Source: JANYLB01 sp963837715
GTDB taxonomy: Bacteria; Actinomycetota; Acidimicrobiia; IMCC26256; JANYLB01
Length of the DNA stretch: 64,000 nt
Reading direction: 5' to 3'
Assembly: GCA_963837715.1 (NCBI GenBank)
Contig: CAWIOF010000004.1
Location: 558,001-622,000 of the forward strand
Part shown: positions 47,745 through 57,875 of the stretch, piece by piece
Position numbering within the stretch: position 1 is the stretch's first letter
Layout: each line of letters begins with the position of its first letter
Notes under the pieces: generated by a model
What the model was told of the DNA's origin: nothing
Seen by the model: the letters and a program-made list of their open reading frames with translations, nothing else
Database searches by the model: none
Position numbers and translations under genes: made by a program

Positions 47745-48365
47745 TCAGGAACGGAGCGCGGTGAAGCCGTCGGCCTCGACGGAACGCACGAGGAGATCGG
47801 TGCGGTCGCCGCCCCGGAGCGAGTCACCGGGACCCCGGAGGTAGCGGCCCTGTGCGTTCACGATCACGTAGCCGGGGAAGTCGGGATCCCGGCTCGCGAC
47901 GAGGAACCACACACCCCGATCACCGACTTCGCCGGCCCGCATCCCGTCGACCCGCACCGGCGACCCGTCGGCCAGCTCCGCTTCCTCTTCGACGAGCAGC
48001 ACCGTCTCCGAGGTCGCGCCTGCGAGCACGGTGTCGATCTGCACGGTCGTGATCTGCGAACGGATCGCGCTCGTGGTGCCGGCTGCCGCGGTGCTGTCGG
48101 TGCCGAAGATGCGTCCGGCTTCGGTCGCCACGACGTGACCCTCGACGACGACGTCGCTGACGCCGACGAGCTGGTCGACGGTCGTGAACCGGTGGCGGGC
48201 GTCTGATGTGACCTCGACCGGGCGACGAGCCGCGAGCGGTTGCACCGAACCATCGGGTCGGTAGTTCAGTGCGAAGACGATCCCCGCGAAGACCGCGAGC
48301 GCGGCGACGCAGATCCAGGTCGCGCGCCGCAGGTGCGGCCGACGCTCAGCTGTCGCCGTCTGCAT
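47745..48365 (-). CDS. Membrane-anchored protein of unknown function
   Basis: A basic N-terminus, one transmembrane helix (about residues 17-33), then an extracytoplasmic beta-rich domain of 170 residues (VSDVVVEGHVVATEAGRIFG, GVWFLVASRDPDFPGYVIVNAQGRYL). No family was recognised. It overlaps the imelysin gene by 20 nt and is the last gene of the iron-linked minus-strand operon, which suggests a surface role in the same process. Confidence 0.7.
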   Translation of the reverse strand: MQTATAERRPHLRRATWICVAALAVFAGIVFALNYRPDGSVQPLAARRPVEVTSDARHRFTTVDQLVGVSDVVVEGHVVATEAGRIFGTDSTAAAGTTSAIRSQITTVQIDTVLAGATSETVLLVEEEAELADGSPVRVDGMRAGEVGDRGVWFLVASRDPDFPGYVIVNAQGRYLRGPGDSLRGGDRTDLLVRSVEADGFTALRS

Positions 48366-49437
48366 CGCCGAGGCTCAGGGTCACACCGAGCTCGCTGGCC
48401 ACTTCGGCGCGGACGATCGTGCCCGCGTTGCGGACCAACCGGTACGCCTTCCGGAGCTCGGCCTTCGATGCGTCGGCGAGCGACGGCGGCAGGGCATCCA
48501 CCGCGGCCGACGAACGTTCGACGAGATCCGACACCCGGTCGTCGGCGGTCGGGGACACCGCGGCCACGAGATCGTCGATTCCTGCGCCGTCGGTCCCCCG
48601 GGTCGTACCGAAGTAGCCGGCTCGCACGCTCCACATGAAGTCCTGCAGTCGCGTTCCTCCGTGTTCACCGATCGGCTCTCGCTCTGCGGGCGTCGTGGCC
48701 TCGGCGTCGGCGAGCTCGCGCGTCGTCTCGGTGAGGGCCATCGCCATCCCGTTGACGAGGTCCTCGACCGCAGCCTGACCGTTGTCGTACTTCCCGGTGC
48801 CGGGTGTTGCGAGCTGGCGTCGAAACGGCGGGTCGTCTCCGGTGCCGTCGGTCCAGGCGAGACGGGTGGCGTGGGCGGCCTCGGCCGAGAGCGCAGCGGC
48901 CGATGCTGCGTACGCGCAGGCGCGCGGTGCGGTCGCGTCGGCGTCGAACAACAGGTACTGCACCGCGGTCAGCCCGCGCGTGTCGGAGCCCGCGAACCGC
49001 AGGGTCTCGGCGGTCGGCAGCGGCGTGTTCGGGTCGGTGGCCGAGATCACGTTCTCGATCTTCTCGGGGTCGATCATGAAGGTGATGTCGGACCCGGTCC
49101 GGTCATCGGTCATGGGTCCGAACCGGAACGCCCGGGTGCGGTTCCACGCCCGCCACGCGTCGTCCCAGGCGCGTTGGGCGGCTTCGAGTCGTGCCGCGTC
49201 GGGTGCAGCGCACAACGCCGTCGTCGCGTCGGCGAGCTGCGCGGTCGCGCGGTCGAGCTCCACGTAGACCGGGGTGATCACGTTGGTCGAGAGGTTCTCG
49301 AGGACATCGGCGCGGTCGGCGCTGGCGTCGGTGTCGTCGCTGCTGCACGCGGCGATGCCCACGAGTGCTGCGCACACCATCAGCGCGATGGCGACGGCAC
49401 GGATCGAACGACGGAAGTGGGTGGAAGCTGTGATCAC
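48346..49437 (-). CDS. Imelysin-family lipoprotein with altered GxHxxE motif
   Basis: The lipobox is GIAAC (C31), followed by an all-helical imelysin/EfeO-like domain: WDDAWRAWNRTRAFRFGPM, DRTGSDITFMIDPEKIENVI, and RLQDFMWSVRAGYFGT. The metal-linked GxHxxE motif of the family reads GLTAVQ here, so both the His and Glu are changed. GTG 49437 overlaps the stop of the di-haem gene. 363 residues. It probably acts with the first imelysin of the operon, perhaps in a structural role. Confidence 0.78.
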   Translation of the reverse strand: MITASTHFRRSIRAVAIALMVCAALVGIAACSSDDTDASADRADVLENLSTNVITPVYVELDRATAQLADATTALCAAPDAARLEAAQRAWDDAWRAWNRTRAFRFGPMTDDRTGSDITFMIDPEKIENVISATDPNTPLPTAETLRFAGSDTRGLTAVQYLLFDADATAPRACAYAASAAALSAEAAHATRLAWTDGTGDDPPFRRQLATPGTGKYDNGQAAVEDLVNGMAMALTETTRELADAEATTPAEREPIGEHGGTRLQDFMWSVRAGYFGTTRGTDGAGIDDLVAAVSPTADDRVSDLVERSSAAVDALPPSLADASKAELRKAYRLVRNAGTIVRAEVASELGVTLSLGDADGDS

Positions 49438-50882
49438 AGGGACTCCAGGTAGGCGATGATCGCGTCGCGATCTTCGCGGGACATCGTGCGGAACCGCTCC
49501 CGGGCCGGTTTGGCTTCGCCGCCGTGCCACAACACGGCCTCCGAGAGGTTCCGGGCGCGGCCGTCGTGCAGGAAGCGGGTGTGGTCGTTGACGGTGTCGA
49601 CGAGACCGATCCCCCAGAGCGGCGCGGTGCGCCACTCCGATCCGGTGGCGAGCCCGTCGGGCCGGTCGTCGGCCAGGCCGGGACCCATGTCGTGCAGGAG
49701 CAGATCGGTGAACGGGTGGATGGTCTGGTCGGCGAGCGCCGGGAGGTCACTCGGTCCGGTCTCCACGGTCGGGAGGTGGCATGCCGAGCACCCGGCACTC
49801 CGGAACAGCTGCTCGCCGTCGCGCACGGCCGGCGTCGTCGACTCCCCGACGTGCGGGCACGGCCAGGGTGCGCGTGTAGAAGGTCACCCGCCCGAGCTTC
49901 TGGTCGTCGATCTCGGGATCACCGCCGGTGGGTGCGGCGAGACATGCGGTCTGGATCGCGGTGCACGACTTCTCCGGGAACAGCGAGCTGGTGATGCCGA
50001 TGTCGCCGTTGAACGCGCCGGCGTTCTGCTGCTCGACGGTCGGCACGTTCGCCTTCCACCCGAACCGGCCCAGCGCCATCGTCTGGGTACGCACGTCCCA
50101 CACCGAGTTCGCGCGTCCCCGAGATGCCGTCGTCGTCGGCGTCGTCGGGGTCGGCCCGGGCGACGACATCGGCCGCGGGGATCGCCTCGAGCAGGCCGAC
50201 GCCGAACACGGCGGGCGCGATCCGAGGCGAGAGCTGCACGTCGGATGCGAGCGGGCCGTACCCGGTGTCGGCGACGGCGTACGTGGGGGCGACCAAGGTG
50301 AACGGAGCGCCGTCGCCGTAGCGGCCGCGCGACCTTCTCGGTGGTGATGCTGATCCGTCCCTCGGCCGGAACCCCGGAGATCCCCCGGTCCTGGAGCTGG
50401 TCGCCGTAGGCAGGGTCGGGGACGATCTCGCCGTGCGGACCGGTGCCGGGCACGCTGAGTCGCAGGAGGAGTCCGCGCTCGGGGTCGTCGTCGTCGACCG
50501 GGGGCTTGCCGCGTCCGTCGCGGAAGTGGCACGACGAACACGACTGCGCGTTGAAGAGCGGGCCGAGTCCGTCGCGGCCCTCGGTGGATGCGGGTGCCGT
50601 GACCCAGTTGTCGTTGAAGAAGCTGTTGCCGACGGAGAACGCCCGCCGCTCGATCCGGTCGAGCGACGGGATCGCGATCGCGAAGGCGTTGGCCGACGTG
50701 TCGAACACGGTGGCCTTGCCGCCCGAACGCTGCACTCCGATCGCGGGGTCGTCGACCCTCGGAGTCGAACTCGAAGAACCCGACGAGCACGCGGCCACGA
50801 GCACGCCCGCCGCGACGAGACCGGCGGCGAGGAGCGCTCCCCGCCGCCGACCATCCGACCTCGGCGCCCGCACCAGCGTCAT
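49434..50882 (-). CDS. Di-haem oxidoreductase-like c-type cytochrome, three frameshifts
   Basis: Four frames join into a 481-residue lipoprotein (lipobox LVAAC). Two haem c sites are visible: CSSCH in the N-terminal part and CSACH near the C-terminus. Other family segments are GDGLGPLFNAQSC-like (here GRDGLGPLFNAQSC), GISGV, FGWKANVPTVEQQNAGAFNGDIG and HDGRARNLSEAVLWHGGEA. This is the DUF1111/thiol-oxidoreductase family that accompanies imelysins in iron operons. The +1 shifts lie near 50328, 50117 and 49832-49855. The last frame starts RDGEQLFRSAG. Confidence 0.82.
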
Positions 50883-52099
50883 ACCTCCAAGGTGATCTTC
50901 ACGCCGAGCTCCTGCGCAACTTCGGCGAACGACTGACCCTGGTCCTCGATCGACGTGAGGGTGGCGAGCAACGCGGCACGGCCGGGATCGGTGTCGACAC
51001 CGACGATGAGGTCCTCGAAGGGTGCGGGCAGCGCCTGGGCCAACGCGAGGCTCGTGTCGAGCTGGGTGCGCAGCTTCGTGTCGAGCGCCGGATCGACCTG
51101 CTTGACCAGGTCACTGATGCTCGTGCCGCCCGTGGCGCCCGGGACCTCGCCCAGGTACACGTTGCGGATCCCGACCACATCGCCGACCACGTCGGCGTTC
51201 GTGTTGTCGCTGAAGCACGAGTGTTCGTCTTCCTGGTCCTTCGTCTCGAGCGCCACCGCGATGCGCTCACCGGCGAGCTCACCCGCGCTGAGCGCACCGA
51301 GGCCGCGGAGGATCTTGGTGACGGCGGCAGTCGGATCGGCGAGGAACTCGGTCCGGTACTCGCCGGTCGCCGGATCCCACTGGTCGCGCACCGACGTGAT
51401 GTCCTTGATCAGGAGGTCGGTGGCGATCTTCAGGTACTCGGCCCGCCGAGTCGCGGTCGGGCTGGTGGTGTAGTCGGTCACCGGGCGCTGACCGGGTGCG
51501 CCCACGCTCTGGTCCTGACCCCAGAGCAGGAACTCGATCGCGTGCCAGCCGGTCGAGATGTTCGTCTCGCCACCGTCTTCGTTGGCCTCGACGAGCACGT
51601 CCTCGGTGATCTCGGGGTAGTCGGCCGCGTTGTTGATGATCCCGGCGTTCGGGTCCTCGGCGACGGAGTCGACGTACGCCTCGTCCATCGGCCACGCGTT
51701 GATCCGGCCCTCGGGTCCGTTCTCGGGGTTGTCGATCGGGCCGTCGTAGAGGCGGTAGGCCTCGGTGGGGAGGTAGTCGTCGCGGGCCGCGAGCCACGCG
51801 TCCTTGGCCGCGGCGAGGTTCGCGTCGGTCGGGTCGGCGATGAACGTGTCGATCGCCGTCTGCATCGTCGTCGCGGAGGCGATCGAGGCGTCGTAGGCGG
51901 CGACCACTCCGTCGGCGTAGGTGGTGGCGGCAGCCTCCGCGTCTGCGGCCGGGATCCCCTTCAGGGTCTGCGACTTCGTCTCGGTCTGCTCCGAGGAGTC
52001 ACTGCTGCTCCCGCTGTCGTCGCTGCCGCAGCCGGCGAGCACGATGCTCGATGCGACCGCGATTGCGATCGCTCCCCGTCGGAACTGAACTGCACGCAC
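50879..52099 (-). CDS. Imelysin/EfeO-like iron-regulated lipoprotein (IrpA type)
   Basis: Signal peptide with lipobox VLAGC (C24), an acidic Ser-rich linker and a helical imelysin domain. The conserved GxHxxE is GWHAIE at 184-189 in STGWHAIEFLLWGQD. 406 residues. This type is the periplasmic iron-binding or iron-uptake component, not an active peptidase. It is the first gene of the minus-strand operon, overlapping the di-haem gene by 4 nt, with an IdeR box about 50 nt upstream. Confidence 0.88.
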   Translation of the reverse strand: MRAVQFRRGAIAIAVASSIVLAGCGSDDSGSSSDSSEQTETKSQTLKGIPAADAEAAATTYADGVVAAYDASIASATTMQTAIDTFIADPTDANLAAAKDAWLAARDDYLPTEAYRLYDGPIDNPENGPEGRINAWPMDEAYVDSVAEDPNAGIINNAADYPEITEDVLVEANEDGGETNISTGWHAIEFLLWGQDQSVGAPGQRPVTDYTTSPTATRRAEYLKIATDLLIKDITSVRDQWDPATGEYRTEFLADPTAAVTKILRGLGALSAGELAGERIAVALETKDQEDEHSCFSDNTNADVVGDVVGIRNVYLGEVPGATGGTSISDLVKQVDPALDTKLRTQLDTSLALAQALPAPFEDLIVGVDTDPGRAALLATLTSIEDQGQSFAEVAQELGVKITLEV

Positions 52100-52150
52100 T
52101 GGGACTCCTCGGTTTCGTGTCGGGCGGTCGTCGTCGGTGACCGACGATGA

Positions 52151-52168
52151 GGTTAGGTTAACTTAGCC
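52151..52168. promoter_or_regulatory. IdeR box in the imelysin / HTTM divergent region
   Basis: GGTTAGGTTAACTTAGCC matches most of the IdeR consensus (TTAGGTTAGGCTAACCTAA). It is located 52 nt from the imelysin start and 2 nt before the HTTM ATG, so one bound repressor could silence both directions under iron-replete conditions. Confidence 0.7.
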
Positions 52169-52170
52169 AA

Positions 52171-53568
52171 ATGATCCAGGCGCCGTTCCGAACGGGCTCG
52201 GCCCGCGCGGTGTCGTCCCGGGCCGTGGCCCGGGCTTCGACGCCGGTCGACGCGGCCTCGCTGGCCGTCGTGCGGATCGTCTACGGGCTGGTCGGGGTGC
52301 TCGTGGCGGGGCGCACCGCGGCGAACGGCTGGGTCGAGAGCCTCTACGCCGGCCCGAGCCACCACTTCACCTACCCGGGCTTCCGATGGGTCTCGCCCCC
52401 GGGGATCGACGGCACCTACCTGCTGCTCGGCGTGGTGGGGGTCGCCGCGGTGTGCGTCGCCCTCGGCTGGCGGTACCGGTTCGCGCTGGGGGTGTTCCTC
52501 GTCGCGTTCGTGTGGTTGGAGCTGGTGGAGGTCACGACGTACCTCAACCACTACTGGTTCGTCACCCTCTTCGGGGTGTTGCTGCTCGCGCTCCCCGCTG
52601 CGAGCACGTGGTCGCTCGACGCCCGCCGGCGTCCGGTCGCCCCCACCGTTCCCCTGGGCGCGATCTGGTTGGTGCGGGCGCAGGTGGCGGTGGTCTACGT
52701 GTTCGCCGGCCTCGCCAAGTTGCAGACCGACTGGCTCGTGCGGGGCCTCCCGCTCCGACTCTGGCTCCCGGCGCGCTCCGATCTGGCGATCGTCGGACCG
52801 TGGCTCGACGAGCCTTGGGTCGCCATCGGTGCGAGTCGGGCCGGCGCGGCGTTCGACTGCCTCATCGTCCCGGCGCTCTGCTGGAAGCGCACCCGCCCCT
52901 TCGCCTGGTGCGCGCTCGTGGTGTTCCACGTGGCGACGTGGCGGCTGTTCCCGATCGGCGTGTTCCCGTGGGTGATGATCGCCGCGTCGACCGTGTTCTT
53001 CGAGCCCGATTGGCCGCGTCGCGTGCTCGCCCGCGTCGGTTTGCGAGCCCCGACCGATTCGGCGGTGTCGGTGTCGGCGACGGGATCTTCCATGGCGCGG
53101 CTCTCCCGTCTGGCGGTGACGGCAGGTGTGCTCTGGGTCGTGGTGCAGGTGCTGGTTCCGTTGCGGCACCTCGTGATCCCCGGCGACTCCCGGTGGACCA
53201 ACGAGGGGTACCGCTTCGCGTGGGCCGTGCTGCTCACCGAGAAGGGCGGCGACGTCACGTTCCGGGTCACCGATCCCGCAGCCGGGACCACCTGGACCGA
53301 GACGGGTCATGCGCTCTACACGCCGACCCAGTGGCGGATGATGGCCACCGAGCCCGATCTGATCCGCCAAGCCGCGCACGCGATCGCCGCCCGCCACGCC
53401 GCGCGCGGGCGGGTTGTCGAGGTCCGGGCCGATGCGTTCGTCTCACTGAATGCCCGCCCGACCCGCCGGCTCGTCCGGTCCGACGTCGACCTCAGCCGCG
53501 AGCCCTGGCGCATCCACCAGCCCTGGGTGCTCCCGGCTCCCGGCTCCGCGCCCCTGCCCGGCCGCTGA
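52171..53568 (+). CDS. HTTM / vitamin K-dependent gamma-carboxylase-like membrane protein
   Basis: Multi-pass membrane protein of 465 residues. It has the HTTM family landmarks: YLNHYW at 124-129, AGLAKL with K183 (the position of the catalytic lysine in vertebrate carboxylase) followed by TDWLVRGLPL, and WTNEGYRFAWAVLLTEKGG. The C-terminal part contains ETGHALYTPTQWRMM. It is divergent from the iron-imelysin operon and shares its IdeR box. The ATG lies directly after the box, so the mRNA would be leaderless or the start lies further in. The modified substrate is unknown. Confidence 0.82.
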   Translation: MIQAPFRTGSARAVSSRAVARASTPVDAASLAVVRIVYGLVGVLVAGRTAANGWVESLYAGPSHHFTYPGFRWVSPPGIDGTYLLLGVVGVAAVCVALGWRYRFALGVFLVAFVWLELVEVTTYLNHYWFVTLFGVLLLALPAASTWSLDARRRPVAPTVPLGAIWLVRAQVAVVYVFAGLAKLQTDWLVRGLPLRLWLPARSDLAIVGPWLDEPWVAIGASRAGAAFDCLIVPALCWKRTRPFAWCALVVFHVATWRLFPIGVFPWVMIAASTVFFEPDWPRRVLARVGLRAPTDSAVSVSATGSSMARLSRLAVTAGVLWVVVQVLVPLRHLVIPGDSRWTNEGYRFAWAVLLTEKGGDVTFRVTDPAAGTTWTETGHALYTPTQWRMMATEPDLIRQAAHAIAARHAARGRVVEVRADAFVSLNARPTRRLVRSDVDLSREPWRIHQPWVLPAPGSAPLPGR

Positions 53569-53601
53569 GCCACCGTCGGCTCACGGGCGGTCCCCGCCCT
53601 A

Positions 53602-53628
53602 CTTGCACTCGACCGTCGAGAGTGCCAA
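53602..53628 (+). promoter_or_regulatory. Imperfect CIRCE element
   Basis: CTTGCACTC-N9-GAGTGCCAA matches the HrcA operator TTAGCACTC-N9-GAGTGCTAA at 15 of 18 positions. It lies 6 nt before a perfect copy, giving a double operator in front of groEL. TTGCAC inside it could also be the -35 box. Confidence 0.7.
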
Positions 53629-53634
53629 CATGGG

Positions 53635-53661
53635 TTAGCACTCGTCTACGGCGAGTGCTAA
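53635..53661 (+). promoter_or_regulatory. Perfect CIRCE element (HrcA operator)
   Basis: TTAGCACTC-N9-GAGTGCTAA, an exact match to the consensus, 65 nt before the groEL start. Predicts heat-inducible expression under HrcA. Confidence 0.92.
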
Positions 53662-53726
53662 TGACCTCGTCAGTTCCCACGTGCTCCACTCACGTGCGCC
53701 ACATGAATCCCCAGGGGGTTTCACGA

Positions 53727-55376
<1,650 letters not shown>

Positions 55377-55418
55377 TCACCCGCTCCTCCGGGAGCACCG
55401 CACCACGAACGTCGAGGA

Positions 55419-55442
55419 GGGGCGCCCGAGAGGGCGCCCCTT
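55419..55442 (+). terminator. Terminator after groEL
   Basis: GGGGCGCCC / GGGCGCCCC stem with a 4-nt loop, followed by TT. Located 43 nt after the groEL stop. Confidence 0.8.
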
Positions 55443-55481
55443 CCGCGTCCCCGCCCCGGCGTGCTCGCCTAGAGTGAGGAA

Positions 55482-56417
55482 ATGCGTCGGATTCGGACAC
55501 TGGTCGTGGTCGTGGCCGCGGCCGGCCTCCTCGCTGCCTGCTCCGGCTCCGACAGCTCGAAGCCGGCGAGCGGACCGTGGCCCGTCGCCGAGACCTCGGC
55601 CGCGCCCGGCGACGCGGTGCGGCGGATCGCGGCCAGCACCGATGCCACCGCCGCCGAGCAGACCGCACGCTTCGTGACCTCGATCGACTCCACCGACGGC
55701 GACGACCGGGTGCAGGTCACCGCCGAGGGTGCCGTCGACCTGCAGACCCAGAACCTCTCGCTGCGCATGGACCTCGCCGGCAGTCTCGGGCTGGGATCGG
55801 CCGGCGCGGGCGATTCGGGAGCGGGGAGCGCCGAGGTGCGGGTCGTCGACGGGGTGTTCTACATGGACCTCGGTGATCTGGGCGCCGAGGCGGAGGAACT
55901 GACCGACGGCAAGCGGTGGCTGAAGCTCGACGTCTCCGGCCTCACCGGGATGCTCGGCGACGGTGCGGTGTCGTCGGAGTCTTCGAACCCGGTCGACGGG
56001 CTCGAAGCGCTGCGAGGCGTGTCGTCCGACGTGACCGAAGTCGGGACCGACACCCTGCGTGGGGTCGAGACGACGCACTATCGGGCGACGATCGATCTTG
56101 CGAAGGCACTCGCCGACGCGCCGCCCGAGGCCCGCGCCGACGCCCGCGAGCTCCTCGACGACGCCGGTGCCCCCACGATCCCCGTCGACGTGTGGCTCGA
56201 CGCGCAGGACCGCGTCCGGAAATACACGATGCAGGTCGACGGCGCCGCGTTCGGTTCCGAGCGCTCGACCGTGGCGGTGACGTACGAGTTCTACGACTTC
56301 GGCGCACCCGTCGACGTGAGCGCACCGCCGGCCGACGAGGTCGCCGATCTCGGCTCGATGTTCGAGGGCATGCTCGACGGGTTCCTCGACGGGTTCGACG
56401 CGTACGCCAACGCCTGA
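55482..56417 (+). CDS. LppX/LprG-like lipoprotein
   Basis: Lipobox GLLAAC (C20). The mature domain is beta-rich with repeated segments of the LppX_LprAFG type: DRVQVTAEGAVDLQTQNLSLRMD, VVDGVFYMDLGDLG and KRWLKLDVSGLTG (shortened here). A later ETTHYRATIDL and VDVWLDAQDRVRKYTMQVD match the half-barrel. 311 residues. Possibly carries a lipid across the envelope. ATG 55482 lies 6 nt behind TAGAGT. Assigned by pattern. Confidence 0.65.
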   Translation: MRRIRTLVVVVAAAGLLAACSGSDSSKPASGPWPVAETSAAPGDAVRRIAASTDATAAEQTARFVTSIDSTDGDDRVQVTAEGAVDLQTQNLSLRMDLAGSLGLGSAGAGDSGAGSAEVRVVDGVFYMDLGDLGAEAEELTDGKRWLKLDVSGLTGMLGDGAVSSESSNPVDGLEALRGVSSDVTEVGTDTLRGVETTHYRATIDLAKALADAPPEARADARELLDDAGAPTIPVDVWLDAQDRVRKYTMQVDGAAFGSERSTVAVTYEFYDFGAPVDVSAPPADEVADLGSMFEGMLDGFLDGFDAYANA

Positions 56418-56435
56418 CCGGGTTACCCTCACGGG

Positions 56436-57230
56436 GTGAGCACCGAGTCGATCGAACCCGTGGAACCGTCGGTCGGGTGGGGTGTGCTCCACCTCTTCTT
56501 CGTCGTCGACCGTGACCATGCCGAACCCCTCGGGGCGAAGCGGGTGCTCGACGCGATCGCCTCGCTCGAGGCCGATGGCCACCAGGCGCTCGTCTTCGCC
56601 GTGCTCGGTCACAAGGCCGATCTGGGGATCATGGCCCTGGGGCCCGATCTGGCCCGCCTGCAGGCCTTCCAGCAGGAGCTCGCGTCCACGCCGCTCGCAC
56701 TCGTCGACTCCTACGTCTCGTTGACCGAACTCTCCGAGTACACCGCCACCGAGGAGCAGGAGCGCGAGCGCCTTGCGGCCGAGGAGGGCCTCGCGGGCGC
56801 CGAGCTCGACGCCCGACTCGCGGCGTGGACCGAGCGCATGGCGCACTACCAGGAGAACCGGCTCCACCCGCAGCTGCCGCGCAAGAAGCTCATCTGCTTC
56901 TACCCGATGTCGAAGCGGCGCGAGGCCGACGCCAACTGGTACGCCCTCTCCTTCGAGGAACGCCGCCGGATCATGGCCGGGCACGCGCGGATCGGGCGCA
57001 CCTACGCCGGGCGCGTCGTGCAGCTGATCACCGGTTCACTCGGGTTCGACGACTGGGAGTGGGGCGTGACGCTCGTCGCCGACGATCCCGTGACGTTCAA
57101 GGAGATCGTCTACGAGATGCGGTTCGACGAGGCATCGGCGCGCTACGCCGAGTTCGGGCCGTTCGTCACCGGCCTCCTTCTCGCGCCGGCCGATGCGATG
57201 GCGCGGGTCGGCCTCCCCGACGCCGGGTAG
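56436..57230 (+). CDS. hemQ: Coproheme decarboxylase HemQ/ChdC
   Basis: Chlorite-dismutase-family enzyme that oxidatively decarboxylates coproheme to haem b, the last step of the actinobacterial haem pathway. The catalytic tyrosine lies in FYPMSKRR (Y156) and the haem-ligand histidine is H183 in AGHARIGR. VVQLITGSLGFDDWEWGVTL is also diagnostic. 264 residues. GTG 56436 lies 6 nt behind TACCCT, suggesting a leaderless mRNA. Other hem genes are outside the window. Confidence 0.93.
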   Translation: MSTESIEPVEPSVGWGVLHLFFVVDRDHAEPLGAKRVLDAIASLEADGHQALVFAVLGHKADLGIMALGPDLARLQAFQQELASTPLALVDSYVSLTELSEYTATEEQERERLAAEEGLAGAELDARLAAWTERMAHYQENRLHPQLPRKKLICFYPMSKRREADANWYALSFEERRRIMAGHARIGRTYAGRVVQLITGSLGFDDWEWGVTLVADDPVTFKEIVYEMRFDEASARYAEFGPFVTGLLLAPADAMARVGLPDAG

Positions 57231-57239
57231 CGTCGAGGG

Positions 57240-57482
57240 ATGGCTCGAGTCCGTCTGCACGTGTCGTTTCCGGAAGAGCTCGTCGATCGCCCGATGGTCT
57301 ACGAGATCGTGAAGCAGTTCGACGTCGTGCCGAACATCCGGCGCGCCAACGTCGAAGCCCACTCGGGTTGGACGATCCTCGAGCTCATCGGCGAACAGGA
57401 CCGCCTCGACGCATCGGTCACCTACCTCGAAGAACTCGGGTGCACGGTGAACCGGATGGAAGGCGACATCCTCGAGGGCTGA
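57240..57482 (+). CDS. NIL-domain protein
   Basis: 80 residues forming a ferredoxin-like NIL domain: VRLHVSFPEELVDRPMVYEI, PNIRRANVEAHSGWTILEL and AVxYLEELGCTV-type end. In MetN this domain senses methionine; stand-alone copies occur in actinobacteria with unknown function. ATG 57240 lies 6 nt behind TAGCGT. Confidence 0.8.
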   Translation: MARVRLHVSFPEELVDRPMVYEIVKQFDVVPNIRRANVEAHSGWTILELIGEQDRLDASVTYLEELGCTVNRMEGDILEG

Positions 57483-57487
57483 AATGC

Positions 57488-57790
57488 TCAGGTGATGTCG
57501 CCGGTGCGGTTCCAGAGCGGGAACACGAGGTACTCGACCCCGTCGCGCGCTTCGGTGCGGCCTGCGGCCCGGAAGCCGGCCAGGTTCGCCGACGCGGTCT
57601 CGAACCCGACCATCCGCTTGTAGTCGGCCATCGGGAGGAGCAGGGGCCCGTCGGCGTCGCCCGGACGGAGCAGGGCGTCGACCTCGAGCACCGGATGCGC
57701 GGGATCCCGGCTGTCGAGGCAGGCGCACTGGTACACCAGCCGCTCGAACACGGCCGTCACGAGGATCCGCACGTCCGGATTGTGCCCCAT
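57488..57790 (-). CDS. Small protein of unknown function
   Basis: 100 residues, no signal peptide or membrane segment. Two cysteines near the middle (YQCACLDSRD) and a C-terminal VEYLVFPLWNRTGD. No family was recognised. It converges on the NIL gene with 5 nt between the stops. Codon use resembles its neighbours. Confidence 0.55.
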   Translation of the reverse strand: MGHNPDVRILVTAVFERLVYQCACLDSRDPAHPVLEVDALLRPGDADGPLLLPMADYKRMVGFETASANLAGFRAAGRTEARDGVEYLVFPLWNRTGDIT

Positions 57791-57875
57791 CGCCGCCTCC
57801 CGGAGAGCCGGTTCAGGACCCCCCCGAATCGCCCGATAGGTGAGTGCAGGCGCGGCCTGTGCCCGGAGGGGTCGG

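Noticed and set aside
52386..53726. groEL fused to an upstream 447-residue extension
   Set aside because: The extension is a shadow of the HTTM gene and runs through both CIRCE elements; GroEL has its normal start at 53727.
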